A stretch of DNA of 64,000 bases, from contig JAWKVX010000003.1 in assembly GCA_041397825.1 (NCBI GenBank), positions 558,001 to 622,000 on the forward strand, in the 5' to 3' direction. A program made the translations under genes and the position numbers. Below the pieces are notes generated by a model. That model was not told where the DNA came from and made no database searches. It was given only the letters and a program-made list of their open reading frames with translations. This document shows, piece after piece, positions 46,075 to 63,861 of this stretch (its first letter is position 1; every line of letters begins with the position of its first letter). The stretch comes from JANNSX01 sp041397825. GTDB lineage: Bacteria; Pseudomonadota; Alphaproteobacteria; Rhizobiales; Hyphomicrobiaceae.

Positions 46075-46972
46075 GTCCGGGCGTCACGCCGGTTTCGTCG
46101 CCATCATCGGAGCGCCGAATGCAGGGAAGTCCACCCTGGTCAATGCGCTCGTCGGCGCCAAGATCTCGATTGTCACCCACAAGGTGCAGACGACCCGGGC
46201 CCGCGTTCGAGGCATCGTCATGCGCGGCAAGACCCAAGTCGTGCTGGTCGACACGCCCGGCATCTTTGCGCCGCGCCGACGGCTCGATCGGGCGATGGTC
46301 GAGGCCGCCTGGAGCGAGGCCGGAGAGGCCGATGTCACGGCCTTGCTCGTCGATGCGACGAAGCCGGACAGTGGCGGCGATGACCCGATCCTCGACAAGC
46401 TCGCCACGACGGGGCGGAGACGCATCCTCGTTCTCAACAAGGTGGACAAGGTCGAGAAGACCCGGCTTCTGGCGTGCGTCAAATCCATCAACGACCGGGT
46501 ATCGTTCGAGAGAACGTTCATGGTCTCCGCTCTGACGGGCTCCGGTGTCGAGGATCTCGCGGATTGGCTCGCTGCGGCGATGCCGGCTGGCGAATGGCTG
46601 TTTCCCGAGGACCAGATCGCGGACGCGCCCCTGCGGTTAACGGCCGCTGAGCTGACGCGCGAGAAGCTCTACCTCCGCCTGCACGAGGAGCTCCCTTACG
46701 CCTCGACCGTGGAGACAACCGCCTGGAAGGAGCTCAAGGACGGCAGCGTCCGCATCGAGCAGACCATCTATGTCGAGCGCGAGAGCCAGCGACGGATCGT
46801 GCTCGGCCACAAGGGCGAGACCATCAAGGCCATCTCGATGGAGTCTCGTAAGGATATCGCCCAGGTGCTCGAGCGACCGGTGCATCTCTTCCTGTTCGTA
46901 AAGGTTGACGAGCGCTGGGGCGACAGCAGGGAGCACTACGAGGCCATGGGCCTCGATTTCCCGAAGCGCTAG
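46067..46972 (+). CDS. era: GTPase Era
   Basis: Era is a GTPase needed for 30S ribosome assembly, binding 16S rRNA near its 3' end. The 301-residue protein has G1 GAPNAGKST (15-23), G3 DTPG, G4 NKVD and a C-terminal KH domain with LGHKGETIKAISMESR. It starts within rnc (8-base overlap). In related genomes recO often follows; here the tRNA genes follow. Confidence 0.96.
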   Translation: MTESGRHAGFVAIIGAPNAGKSTLVNALVGAKISIVTHKVQTTRARVRGIVMRGKTQVVLVDTPGIFAPRRRLDRAMVEAAWSEAGEADVTALLVDATKPDSGGDDPILDKLATTGRRRILVLNKVDKVEKTRLLACVKSINDRVSFERTFMVSALTGSGVEDLADWLAAAMPAGEWLFPEDQIADAPLRLTAAELTREKLYLRLHEELPYASTVETTAWKELKDGSVRIEQTIYVERESQRRIVLGHKGETIKAISMESRKDIAQVLERPVHLFLFVKVDERWGDSREHYEAMGLDFPKR

Positions 46973-47118
46973 AACCCGTCCATCGCTGGCGGGATGGGGC
47001 CAGGACCCACCGCCGCCCGATCCGAACCGCTGCGGCGATCGGCGGGATGACGGCCTTCGGGGCGTTCTTGCGTCTTCGTCTCGGCTTGGCTATCACCGGA
47101 ACCTCGGCCGAGCCGAGC

Positions 47119-47192
47119 GCGGGTGTAGCTCAATGGTAGAGCAGCAGCCTTCCAAGCTGAATACGAGGGTTCGATTCCCTTCACCCGCTCCA
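47119..47192 (+). tRNA. tRNA-Gly (anticodon TCC)
   Basis: The 74-base cloverleaf has acceptor GCGGGTG (47119-47125) pairing with CACCCGC (47182-47188), a D-arm with AATGGTA, the anticodon TCC at 47151-47153 in loop CTTCCAA, and a T-arm with GGTTCGATTCC. The CCA end (47190-47192) is encoded. Confidence 0.96.
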
Positions 47193-47283
47193 TCCACTTC
47201 CGCCCGGTCGTGGCGAGCCGGCTACGGCGCTTTTTTCTTGACACCGAATCGAAAGCGTGACATCGGCTCTGTAACGGGCTAAA

Positions 47284-47324
47284 CCACTCCCTCGGGACCC
47301 TTGTCGCGGGGGAGTGCATCTTTT
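47284..47324 (+). terminator. Possible terminator between the two tRNA genes
   Basis: CACTCCC at 47284-47290 pairs with GGGAGTG at 47309-47315 around an 18-base loop, followed after 5 bases by TTTT. The loop is large, so the assignment is modest. Confidence 0.38.
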
Positions 47325-47341
47325 CGTGTCGAGGGCGCGTT

Positions 47342-47417
47342 AGGGGTGTAGCTCAATTGGCAGAGCGTCGGTCTCCAAAACCGAAGGCTGGGGGTTCGAG
47401 ACCCTCCACCCCTGCCA
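47342..47417 (+). tRNA. tRNA-Trp (anticodon CCA)
   Basis: The 76-base cloverleaf has acceptor AGGGGTG (47342-47348) pairing with CACCCCT (47407-47413), the D-arm GCTCAATTGGCAGAGC, the anticodon CCA at 47375-47377 in loop CTCCAAA and the T-arm loop GTTCGAG. CCA is encoded at 47415-47417. It precedes secE, the widespread arrangement. Confidence 0.97.
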
Positions 47418-47536
47418 TTGAGCACTCTTCAGATCTGAGGAGCCTGCCGAGACGGTTTCGGGATCCCATGTGGGGTTCGGGCGGCGAGGCGGGTTTGCGG
47501 ACCTGCCGAGCACGGCGGGCGAGCGGTTGAGGCGGA

Positions 47537-47728
47537 ATGAAGAATCCAGTCGAGTTCGCGCGCGAGGTCAGGACCGAGGTCGACAAGGTCACATGGCCGA
47601 CTTGGCGCGAGACCATGATCACCACCGTTCTTGTGCTCATCATGGTCATCCTGGCGGCACTCTTCTTCCTCGCCGCCGATCAAGTCATGAGCCGGGCCGT
47701 GGCCTTCATCCTGGGTCTCGGGCGTTGA
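47537..47728 (+). CDS. secE: Preprotein translocase subunit SecE
   Basis: The 63-residue protein is the short SecE form with a single transmembrane helix (about 28-50), which is the essential part. The amphipathic part has FAREVRTEVDKVTWPTWRET, the usual contact region with SecY. It lies between tRNA-Trp and nusG. Confidence 0.95.
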   Translation: MKNPVEFAREVRTEVDKVTWPTWRETMITTVLVLIMVILAALFFLAADQVMSRAVAFILGLGR

Positions 47729-47768
47729 GCAGCAGCTGCGGCTGAAGGACAGGACGAGCGGAAAGTCG

Positions 47769-48302
47769 ATGGCGAAGCGCTGGTACATCGTGCATGCCTA
47801 CTCGAACTTCGAGCGCAAGGTCGCCGAGGCGATCAAGGAGCGCGCCCAGCAACAAGGGCTCTCGGAGCTGTTCGATGAGGTTTTGGTGCCGACCGAGGAG
47901 GTCGTCGAAGTTCGGCGCGGCCGCAAGGTCGCCTCGGAGCGAAAGTTCTTTCCGGGCTACGTTCTGGTGAAGATGGAGCTGACGGATCAGGCCTATCACC
48001 TCATCAAGAATACGCCGAAGGTCACCGGCTTTCTCGGCGCCGAGAACAAGCCGATGCCGATCTCGGAAGATGAGGCCAAGCGGATCCTCAATCAGGTTCA
48101 AGAAGGCGTCGAGCGGCCCAAGCCGACGATCTCGTTCGAGATCGGCGAGCAGGTTCGGGTTGCCGACGGTCCGTTCGCATCTTTCTCGGGCCTCGTCGAG
48201 GAGATCGACGAGGAGCGGGCTCGACTCAAGGTCGCGGTATCGATTTTCGGCCGGGCAACGCCGGTCGAGCTCGAGTTCGCCCAAGTCGAGAAGGCAAGCT
48301 AG
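47769..48302 (+). CDS. nusG: Transcription termination/antitermination factor NusG
   Basis: NusG binds RNA polymerase and joins it to Rho or to the leading ribosome. The 177-residue protein has the N-terminal NGN domain (KRWYIVHAYSNFERKVAEAI, FFPGYVLVKMELTD) and the C-terminal KOW domain (GEQVRVADGPFASFSG). Confidence 0.97.
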   Translation: MAKRWYIVHAYSNFERKVAEAIKERAQQQGLSELFDEVLVPTEEVVEVRRGRKVASERKFFPGYVLVKMELTDQAYHLIKNTPKVTGFLGAENKPMPISEDEAKRILNQVQEGVERPKPTISFEIGEQVRVADGPFASFSGLVEEIDEERARLKVAVSIFGRATPVELEFAQVEKAS

Positions 48303-48399
48303 GCCGTTTGGCCTGTCGGGCCGGGACCGGGCGGACGTTGCCCTGGTCATTGGCCAGCCGGTCGGAGCGCAGTGCGACCGGCACGATCGTGGGAGGAGC

Positions 48400-48420
48400 T
48401 CGGTCTCTGCCAAAGACCGA
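48400..48420 (+). promoter_or_regulatory. Hairpin in the rplK leader
   Basis: TCGGTCT at 48400-48406 pairs with AGACCGA at 48414-48420 around CTGCCAA, 62 bases before rplK. In many bacteria L1 represses the L11-L1 mRNA by binding its leader; this hairpin is a candidate part of that leader, by position only. Confidence 0.3.
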
Positions 48421-48482
48421 CGGCTCCGCACCACGGTCCCTTTTGGCGTCGAGGGCCGATGAGGCCCGGAAAGGGTTGGACT

Positions 48483-48911
48483 ATGGCAAAAAAGATCGAC
48501 GGCTACATCAATCTCGTGGTGCCGGCGGGGCAGGCAAATCCCTCACCGCCGATCGGCCCTGCGCTCGGCTCGCGCGGTGTCAACATCATGGGATTCTGTA
48601 AGGAATTCAATGCCAAGACCCAGGGCATGGAGCCGGGCATGCCTGTGCCCTGCCTGATCACGGTGTTTTCCGACAAGTCCTTCACCTTCGAGATGAAGAC
48701 ACCGCCGGCCTCCTACCTGCTGCGCAAGGCGGCGAAGTTGGAGAAAGGATCCGGCGCGGCCGGCCGTAGCATCGTCGGCAAAGTGACGATGGCGCAAGTG
48801 AAAGAGGTGGCCAAGGCGAAGCTGAAGGACCTCAACACGGACGACATCGACCAGGGGGCCCGCATCATCGCTGGCACTGCACGGTCCATGGGTATCGAGG
48901 TGACGGAGTAA
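48483..48911 (+). CDS. rplK: 50S ribosomal protein L11
   Basis: L11 binds 23S rRNA at the GTPase centre. The 142-residue protein has the usual start (AKKIDGYINLVVPAGQANPS), PPIGPALGSRGVNIM and the C-terminal rRNA-binding DLNTDDIDQGARIIAGTARS. The start at 48483 is chosen by family alignment; rplA begins 3 bases after the stop. Confidence 0.98.
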   Translation: MAKKIDGYINLVVPAGQANPSPPIGPALGSRGVNIMGFCKEFNAKTQGMEPGMPVPCLITVFSDKSFTFEMKTPPASYLLRKAAKLEKGSGAAGRSIVGKVTMAQVKEVAKAKLKDLNTDDIDQGARIIAGTARSMGIEVTE

Positions 48912-48914
48912 GTC

Positions 48915-49619
48915 ATGGCCAAGAATGGAAAACGCTACAAGGCCGTCACCGAGGGGCTGGATCGCGAGAAGCTCTACCCGATCGAGGAGGCGGTGAAGCT
49001 CATCAAGTCCAAGGCGAAGGCCAAGTTCGATGAGACGGTCGAGATCGCCATGAACCTCGGAGTCGACCCGAAGCATGCCGACCAGATGGTCCGCGGCGTC
49101 TGCAACCTGCCGAATGGCACGGGCAGGACGCTGCGCGTCGCGGTCTTCGCAAAGGGCGACAAGGCCGAGGAGGCTCGCAAGGCCGGTGCCGATGTCGTCG
49201 GAGCCGAGGACCTCGTCGATACGGTCGCCAAGGGCACGATCGACTTCGACCGCTGCATCGCCACGCCGGATATGATGGGCCTAGTCGGGCGGCTCGGCAA
49301 GGTGCTGGGACCGCGTGGCCTTATGCCGAACCCGAGGGTCGGCACCGTCACCATGAACGTGACGCAGGCGGTCAAGGACGCCAAGGGCGGAGCGGTCGAG
49401 TTCCGTGTCGAGAAGGCCGGCATTGTGCAGGCTGGTGTCGGCAAATCGAGCTTCACCGAGTCGGCCCTCGTCGAGAACATCAAGGCTTTCGCCGATGCCG
49501 TGATCAAGGCGAAGCCGGCCGGGGCCAAGGGCACATACGTGAAGCGGGTGGCTATCTCCTCGACTATGGGGCCGGGGGTGAAGGTCGAGCCGCAAAGCGT
49601 CTCAGGCTCCGGGGCCTGA
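48915..49619 (+). CDS. rplA: 50S ribosomal protein L1
   Basis: L1 forms the mobile stalk at the ribosome E site and represses its own operon in model bacteria. The 234-residue protein shows the family segments EIAMNLGVDPKHADQMVRG, KVLGPRGLMPNPRVGTV and FRVEKAGIVQAGVGK. It is cotranscribed with rplK by spacing. Confidence 0.98.
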   Translation: MAKNGKRYKAVTEGLDREKLYPIEEAVKLIKSKAKAKFDETVEIAMNLGVDPKHADQMVRGVCNLPNGTGRTLRVAVFAKGDKAEEARKAGADVVGAEDLVDTVAKGTIDFDRCIATPDMMGLVGRLGKVLGPRGLMPNPRVGTVTMNVTQAVKDAKGGAVEFRVEKAGIVQAGVGKSSFTESALVENIKAFADAVIKAKPAGAKGTYVKRVAISSTMGPGVKVEPQSVSGSGA

Positions 49620-49956
49620 CAAGAACTTCCGGGCGAGAGCCCGGTTGACGTGGTCCGAAGGGTTCCGACCCGGAGGGCCGACCTGTCCGAGATTGCAGGT
49701 GCCGGCGGTCGCCGGCTTAAGCCGACAGGGCCTGCATGAGACGGGAGATGGAACGGAGCCGTCGCTTCCCCGATGGGAGGAGCGGTGAAGGACCTGAACC
49801 TCGTGCTTGCTGCGTCTCGGTTGCAACCGTGGCGCGGCGGACAGGCAAGTGGGCGTCGCCAATGCGCCGGGCTTGCCGGCCCGCAGGGTGCATAGGCGGC
49901 TATTGAAACCGCGGCTCGGCCAACGGCAAGGGCCCGCCGCCAGTGGAGAGAGCAAC
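49620..49956 (+). promoter_or_regulatory. L10 leader region (rplA-rplJ gap)
   Basis: The 337-base gap contains no gene that I can support. In model bacteria the L10 leader RNA binds the L10-L12 complex and controls rplJL translation, so this role is expected here. A GNRA-type hairpin, CCGGGC-GAGA-GCCCGG, lies at 49629-49644, 9 bases after the rplA stop. Other GC-rich pairings are possible through the gap, but I did not fold the region reliably. Confidence 0.5.
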
Positions 49957-50475
49957 GTGGATAGAGCTGAAAAGAAAGAGCTCGTCACAGCGCTTCACGA
50001 CGTGTTCAAGGACACGGGCGTGATCGTTGTGGCCCACTATGCCGGTCTCACGGTTGCCCAGATGACCCAGTTCCGCCGCCGCATGTCGGCTGCCGGAGGC
50101 AAGGTCAAGGTGGCCAAGAACCGGCTTGCCAAGCTCGCTCTCGAGGGTACCGAGGCCGCCGGCATTGCCGACCTCTTCAAAGGCCCGACCGTCATCGCTT
50201 ATTCGAGCGATCCGGTCGCCGCTGCGAAGGTCGCCATGGCGTTCGCCAAGGAGCACGACAAGCTCGTGATCCTGGGCGGCGCGATGGGCCGCACGGTCTT
50301 GAACGCCGAGAGCGTCAAGGCACTCGCCGAGCTGCCGTCGCTGGATGAGCTCAGAAGCCAGATTATCGGCCTCATCCAGGCACCGGCATCGAAGCTCGCG
50401 CGGACCATCAAGGAGCCGGGCGCCGGCCTTGCGCGGGTCATTTCGGCCCACGCCAAGGAGGCCGAGGCGGCTTGA
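49957..50475 (+). CDS. rplJ: 50S ribosomal protein L10
   Basis: L10 anchors the L7/L12 stalk dimers. The 172-residue protein has EKKELVTALHDVFKDTG at its start and a middle KVKVAKNRLAKLALEGT. The GTG at 49957 is preferred, with GGAG 9-12 bases upstream; an in-frame frame extends further upstream through the leader without homology. The alanine-rich C-terminal helix binds L7/L12. Confidence 0.97.
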   Translation: MDRAEKKELVTALHDVFKDTGVIVVAHYAGLTVAQMTQFRRRMSAAGGKVKVAKNRLAKLALEGTEAAGIADLFKGPTVIAYSSDPVAAAKVAMAFAKEHDKLVILGGAMGRTVLNAESVKALAELPSLDELRSQIIGLIQAPASKLARTIKEPGAGLARVISAHAKEAEAA

Positions 50476-50547
50476 GAGACGCACAAGCCGGCGTGACGCC
50501 GGCATGAACAGAATGATCAGGTTCTAGGAAATCGAAAGGTACGTTCC

Positions 50548-50928
50548 ATGTCGAAGCTTGAGAAAATCGTCGATGACCTCTCCGCACTCACCATTCTCGA
50601 GGCTGCCGAGCTGACGAAGCTCCTCGAGGAGAAGTGGGGCGTGTCGGCCGCCGCCCCGGTGGCTGTTGCAGCCATGCCGGCAGGCGGTGGCGCTGCTGCG
50701 GCTCCGGTCGAGGAGAAGACCGAGTTCGACGTCATCCTGAAGTCGGGTGGCGACAAGAAGATCAACGTCATCAAAGAGGTCCGCGCCATCACGGGATTGG
50801 GCCTGAAAGAGGCCAAGGATCTGGTCGAGGCCGGCAACAAGACCGTCAAGGAAGCCGTCTCCAAGGCCGACGCCGAGGCCATGAAGAAGAAGCTCGAGGA
50901 GGCTGGTGCCACCGTCGAGATCAAGTAG
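50548..50928 (+). CDS. rplL: 50S ribosomal protein L7/L12
   Basis: L7/L12 recruits translation factors. The 126-residue protein has the N-terminal dimer domain, an alanine/glycine-rich hinge (about 35-52) and the C-terminal EKTEFDVILKSGGDKKINVIKEVRAITGLGLKEAK-like domain split here as FDVILKSGGDKKINVIKE and TGLGLKEAKDLVEA. AAAGG lies before the ATG. Confidence 0.98.
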   Translation: MSKLEKIVDDLSALTILEAAELTKLLEEKWGVSAAAPVAVAAMPAGGGAAAAPVEEKTEFDVILKSGGDKKINVIKEVRAITGLGLKEAKDLVEAGNKTVKEAVSKADAEAMKKKLEEAGATVEIK

Positions 50929-50940
50929 TCGGCTTACGTC

Positions 50941-51002
50941 GCGGCGGGGGCTCTGCCCCACCGCCGCGGCGGCTCTCCCGAGGGGCCCGCTTCGGGCCTC
51001 TC
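50941..51002 (+). promoter_or_regulatory. Two hairpins between rplL and rpoB
   Basis: A first stem forms within 50941-50967 (GCGGCGGGGGC with GCCCCACCGCCGC, one bulge) and a second within 50980-51002 (GAGGGGCCCG with CGGGCCTCTC around CTT, one mismatch). No U-run follows. In E. coli this gap holds an attenuator and RNase III site that reduce rpoBC transcription relative to ribosomal proteins; a similar role is likely by position. Confidence 0.5.
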
Positions 51003-51094
51003 CGGCGAGCCGTTCGCCGGGCGCGCTCGTGCTCGGCCCACCCTGTTGCGATGCGAGACCCCGGCCGGATCTCGCGCGATGCTGAGGAGCCCCC

Positions 51095-55255
<4,161 letters not shown>

Positions 55256-55348
55256 ATGAACCGAGAAAGGCCCGGCGCGTCGATCGCGCCGGCAGAGTGA
55301 GTTGAACATTGTCAGCGGCGCGGAACATGGCGCCCGAGGAGACAACGG

Positions 55349-59569
<4,221 letters not shown>

Positions 59570-59597
59570 GCCCGCCGTCTCCGGGAATGTCACTTGA

Positions 59598-59630
59598 GAG
59601 GCGTCGCGGTTTAGCCGCGTCGCCTCTTTT
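59598..59630 (+). terminator. Rho-independent terminator after rpoC
   Basis: GAGGCGTCGCGG at 59598-59609 pairs with CCGCGTCGCCTC at 59615-59626 with a single T-T mismatch around TTTAG, and is followed by TTTT (59627-59630). It starts 29 bases after the rpoC stop and marks the end of the rpoBC unit. Confidence 0.8.
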
Positions 59631-59661
59631 GCGTCCTTGAAGCCTTCGATCGTCTCCCCGA

Positions 59662-60333
59662 TCAGCCTGAGACTTCTGCGATGGCATCCGTCAGCCGCGC
59701 CGGGAGGCGCCGCTTGGCGGGGCGCTTCGCCGCTCCGGCGGGCTCCCGCTCGCCACAGGGGCTCGCCTCTGACGCTTCGGACAGTCGCGGCGCTGGCCGG
59801 GCCTCGAGCGCTACGTCCTCAGAATCGGGCGCCGGGCTCGGTCGGGCACGGGACTTGACGCCGTCGGCCGGTCGGGCGGTCCCGCGCCGCGCGCCCTCCG
59901 GCTGTCGCGGACGACGGCCGCTCGCGGGAGGCGATGAGGCAGGCACGGGATCGGTCTGGGGTGCAGCCGAGACCGCTGCCAGCTTGGCGGCCAGCGATCT
60001 GAACCCTTGCGGTGGCGCGATGACGACGGTTGCGCTGTCGCGATCGCGCGCCTGGGGCTTCAGCCGCAGAGTGATGGTGTCCACCAGCCCGCTGAGCTGG
60101 CGCTCGTCGATCTTCCACGTCACACCCTTGCGTCGAAAGTTTCGGCGCACGAGGCCGGCCTTGGCGAGCTTGGCGATATGGCGCTTGAGGCGCGGCACCT
60201 CCAGACCGGAGCGGGCCGCCAAGCGGGTCTGCGACATGCCCTCCGCGCCGGCTTGCACGAGCATGACGAGGAGGCCATAGCGACTTTCGTCGGCAACCAC
60301 GCCCAGCAACTCAACGATACGCCACGAATTCAT
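59662..60333 (-). CDS. Winged-helix (ArsR-like) protein with disordered Pro/Ala/Arg tail
   Basis: The 223-residue protein has a winged helix-turn-helix at about 1-90 (ESRYGLLVMLVQAGAEGMSQTR then SGLEVPRLKRHIAKLAKAGLVRR). A tail of about 100 residues, rich in Pro, Ala, Arg and Ser (about 125-223), looks disordered. The ATG at 60333 has AGGA upstream and is preferred over an ATG at 60387. It lies opposite to rpoC and rpsL, a place where this class normally has no gene. DNA binding is inferred. Confidence 0.7.
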   Translation of the reverse strand: MNSWRIVELLGVVADESRYGLLVMLVQAGAEGMSQTRLAARSGLEVPRLKRHIAKLAKAGLVRRNFRRKGVTWKIDERQLSGLVDTITLRLKPQARDRDSATVVIAPPQGFRSLAAKLAAVSAAPQTDPVPASSPPASGRRPRQPEGARRGTARPADGVKSRARPSPAPDSEDVALEARPAPRLSEASEASPCGEREPAGAAKRPAKRRLPARLTDAIAEVSG

Positions 60334-60761
60334 GGTGTTCCTGCCGACCGACCCGAGGCATGCAGACTGCCCCAATGACGCGCCCATGCCAACAAGATAG
60401 AAGCTATTTTCTTGGATCGCTCGAGCCGAGGCGCCGTCGAGCCGACCGGGTACCGACGGAGAGAGTGAAAATAATCCCTATTTCCGCCTGAAACCCATTG
60501 ACCTCTGCCAGGAGCACAGATATGGTCCGCGCACTTTGCGGCAGGCGGTAGGCAGAGTTTGCCGTGCGTTGTCTCGCGCGGCTGTTAGCCTAAACGCTGC
60601 TGTCCTGAACCGACGGACAGATAGAACGCAAGATCTTCGGGTCAGATCGGCCTGAAGATCCTCTGTATTGGAGCCGGGCGCCGGTTTTGGCGGCTCGGCT
60701 GGGCGGTTTTCGCCCGGCCAAGCCGCGATTCGGGTCGGGCAAAGAATGGTGGACTTGGCTG
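60334..60761. other. Divergent intergenic region upstream of rpsL
   Basis: The 428-base gap is relatively AT-rich at about 60395-60520 and should contain promoters for the winged-helix gene and for the str operon. A good sigma-70 candidate is listed separately at 60498-60526. No gene is visible; the hydrophobic-poor short open frames look like noise. Confidence 0.5.
60498..60526 (+). promoter_or_regulatory. Candidate sigma-70 promoter of the str operon
   Basis: TTGACC at 60498-60503 and TATGGT at 60521-60526 are separated by exactly 17 bases, followed by CCGCGC. This is a strong match to alphaproteobacterial ribosomal promoters. It lies 235 bases before the rpsL start, leaving a long leader. 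Confidence 0.6.
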
Positions 60762-61133
60762 ATGCCGACGATTCAACAGCTCATCCGGAAGCCCCGGCGC
60801 GCGCCCGTAGCGCGCAACAAGGTTCCCGCGATGGAGGAGTGCCCGCAGAAGCGTGGCGTCTGCACGCGCGTTTACACGACGACGCCGAAGAAGCCGAACT
60901 CGGCCCTCCGAAAGGTCGCCAAGGTGCGACTGACGAACGGCTTCGAGGTGGTGAGCTACATCCCCGGCGAAGGACATAACCTCCAAGAGCACTCCGTGGT
61001 GTTGATCCGGGGCGGCCGTGTGAAGGACTTGCCGGGTGTGCGCTACCACATCATCCGCGGCGTGCTGGACACCCAAGGCGTCGTCAAGCGCCGCCAGCGG
61101 CGGTCGAAGTACGGTGCCAAGCGGCCGAAGTGA
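60762..61133 (+). CDS. rpsL: 30S ribosomal protein S12
   Basis: S12 sits at the decoding centre and checks codon-anticodon pairing. The 123-residue protein starts MPTIQQLIRKPRR and has the TTPKKPNSALRKVAK loop and RVKDLPGVRYHIIRG. K43 and K88, whose changes give streptomycin resistance, are the sensitive wild type. The ATG at 60762 is chosen by alignment; the ribosome site is weak. Confidence 0.98.
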   Translation: MPTIQQLIRKPRRAPVARNKVPAMEECPQKRGVCTRVYTTTPKKPNSALRKVAKVRLTNGFEVVSYIPGEGHNLQEHSVVLIRGGRVKDLPGVRYHIIRGVLDTQGVVKRRQRRSKYGAKRPK

Positions 61134-61192
61134 TGTGATCGATGGCCGCAGACGGCCGATAGCCAAACTGGAACGAGCAAGAGCGAGAAGCC

Positions 61193-61663
61193 ATGTCCCG
61201 CCGCCACAGAGCCGATAAGCGCGAGATCATTCCGGATCCCAAGTATTCGGATATCGTGGTCAGCAAGTTCATGAATTCCATCATGTATCAGGGCAAGAAG
61301 TCGGTCGCCGAGACCATCGTCTACGGTGCCTTCGATGTCCTCGAGCAGAAGACGCGCCGCAATCCGATCGAGATGTTTCACGAGGCGCTGAAGAATGTGA
61401 TGCCGACGATCGAGGTGCGATCACGTCGCGTGGGCGGCGCAACTTATCAGGTTCCCGTCGAGGTCCGGCCCGAGCGTCGTCAGGCGCTGGCGATCCGCTG
61501 GATCATCACCGCAGCGCGTGGCCGCAACGAGAACACGATGGTCGACAGGCTGTCGAACGAGCTGCTCGACGCAGCGAACAACCGCGGTACAGCGGTGAAG
61601 AAGCGAGAGGATACGCACCGCATGGCCGAGGCCAACAGGGCCTTCTCCCACTATCGGTGGTAA
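61193..61663 (+). CDS. rpsG: 30S ribosomal protein S7
   Basis: S7 nucleates assembly of the 30S head. The 156-residue protein has MSRRHRADKREIIPDPKYSD at the start, SVAETIVYGAFDVLE, and GGATYQVPVEVRPERRQALA. GAGCGAGAAG lies before the ATG. fusA begins 22 bases after the stop. Confidence 0.98.
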   Translation: MSRRHRADKREIIPDPKYSDIVVSKFMNSIMYQGKKSVAETIVYGAFDVLEQKTRRNPIEMFHEALKNVMPTIEVRSRRVGGATYQVPVEVRPERRQALAIRWIITAARGRNENTMVDRLSNELLDAANNRGTAVKKREDTHRMAEANRAFSHYRW

Positions 61664-61684
61664 CCGGAATTCTCGGAGACTGAT

Positions 61685-63760
<2,076 letters not shown>

Positions 63761-63861
63761 CGACAGGCCTCGAGACGCCGCATGCGGGTCGGCGCCGGCG
63801 AGGCAACGAGCAAACTGAGCCTGAGAACACAAGAGACGGAAGTTAAGGACGGAGAAGACCC

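Noticed and set aside
47238..47266. TTGACA as -35 of a secE/tRNA-Trp promoter
   Set aside because: The -35 is perfect but no acceptable -10 lies 16 to 18 bases downstream (CATCGG region).
60860..61040. Possible streptomycin resistance in rpsL
   Set aside because: Lys43 and Lys88 are unchanged.
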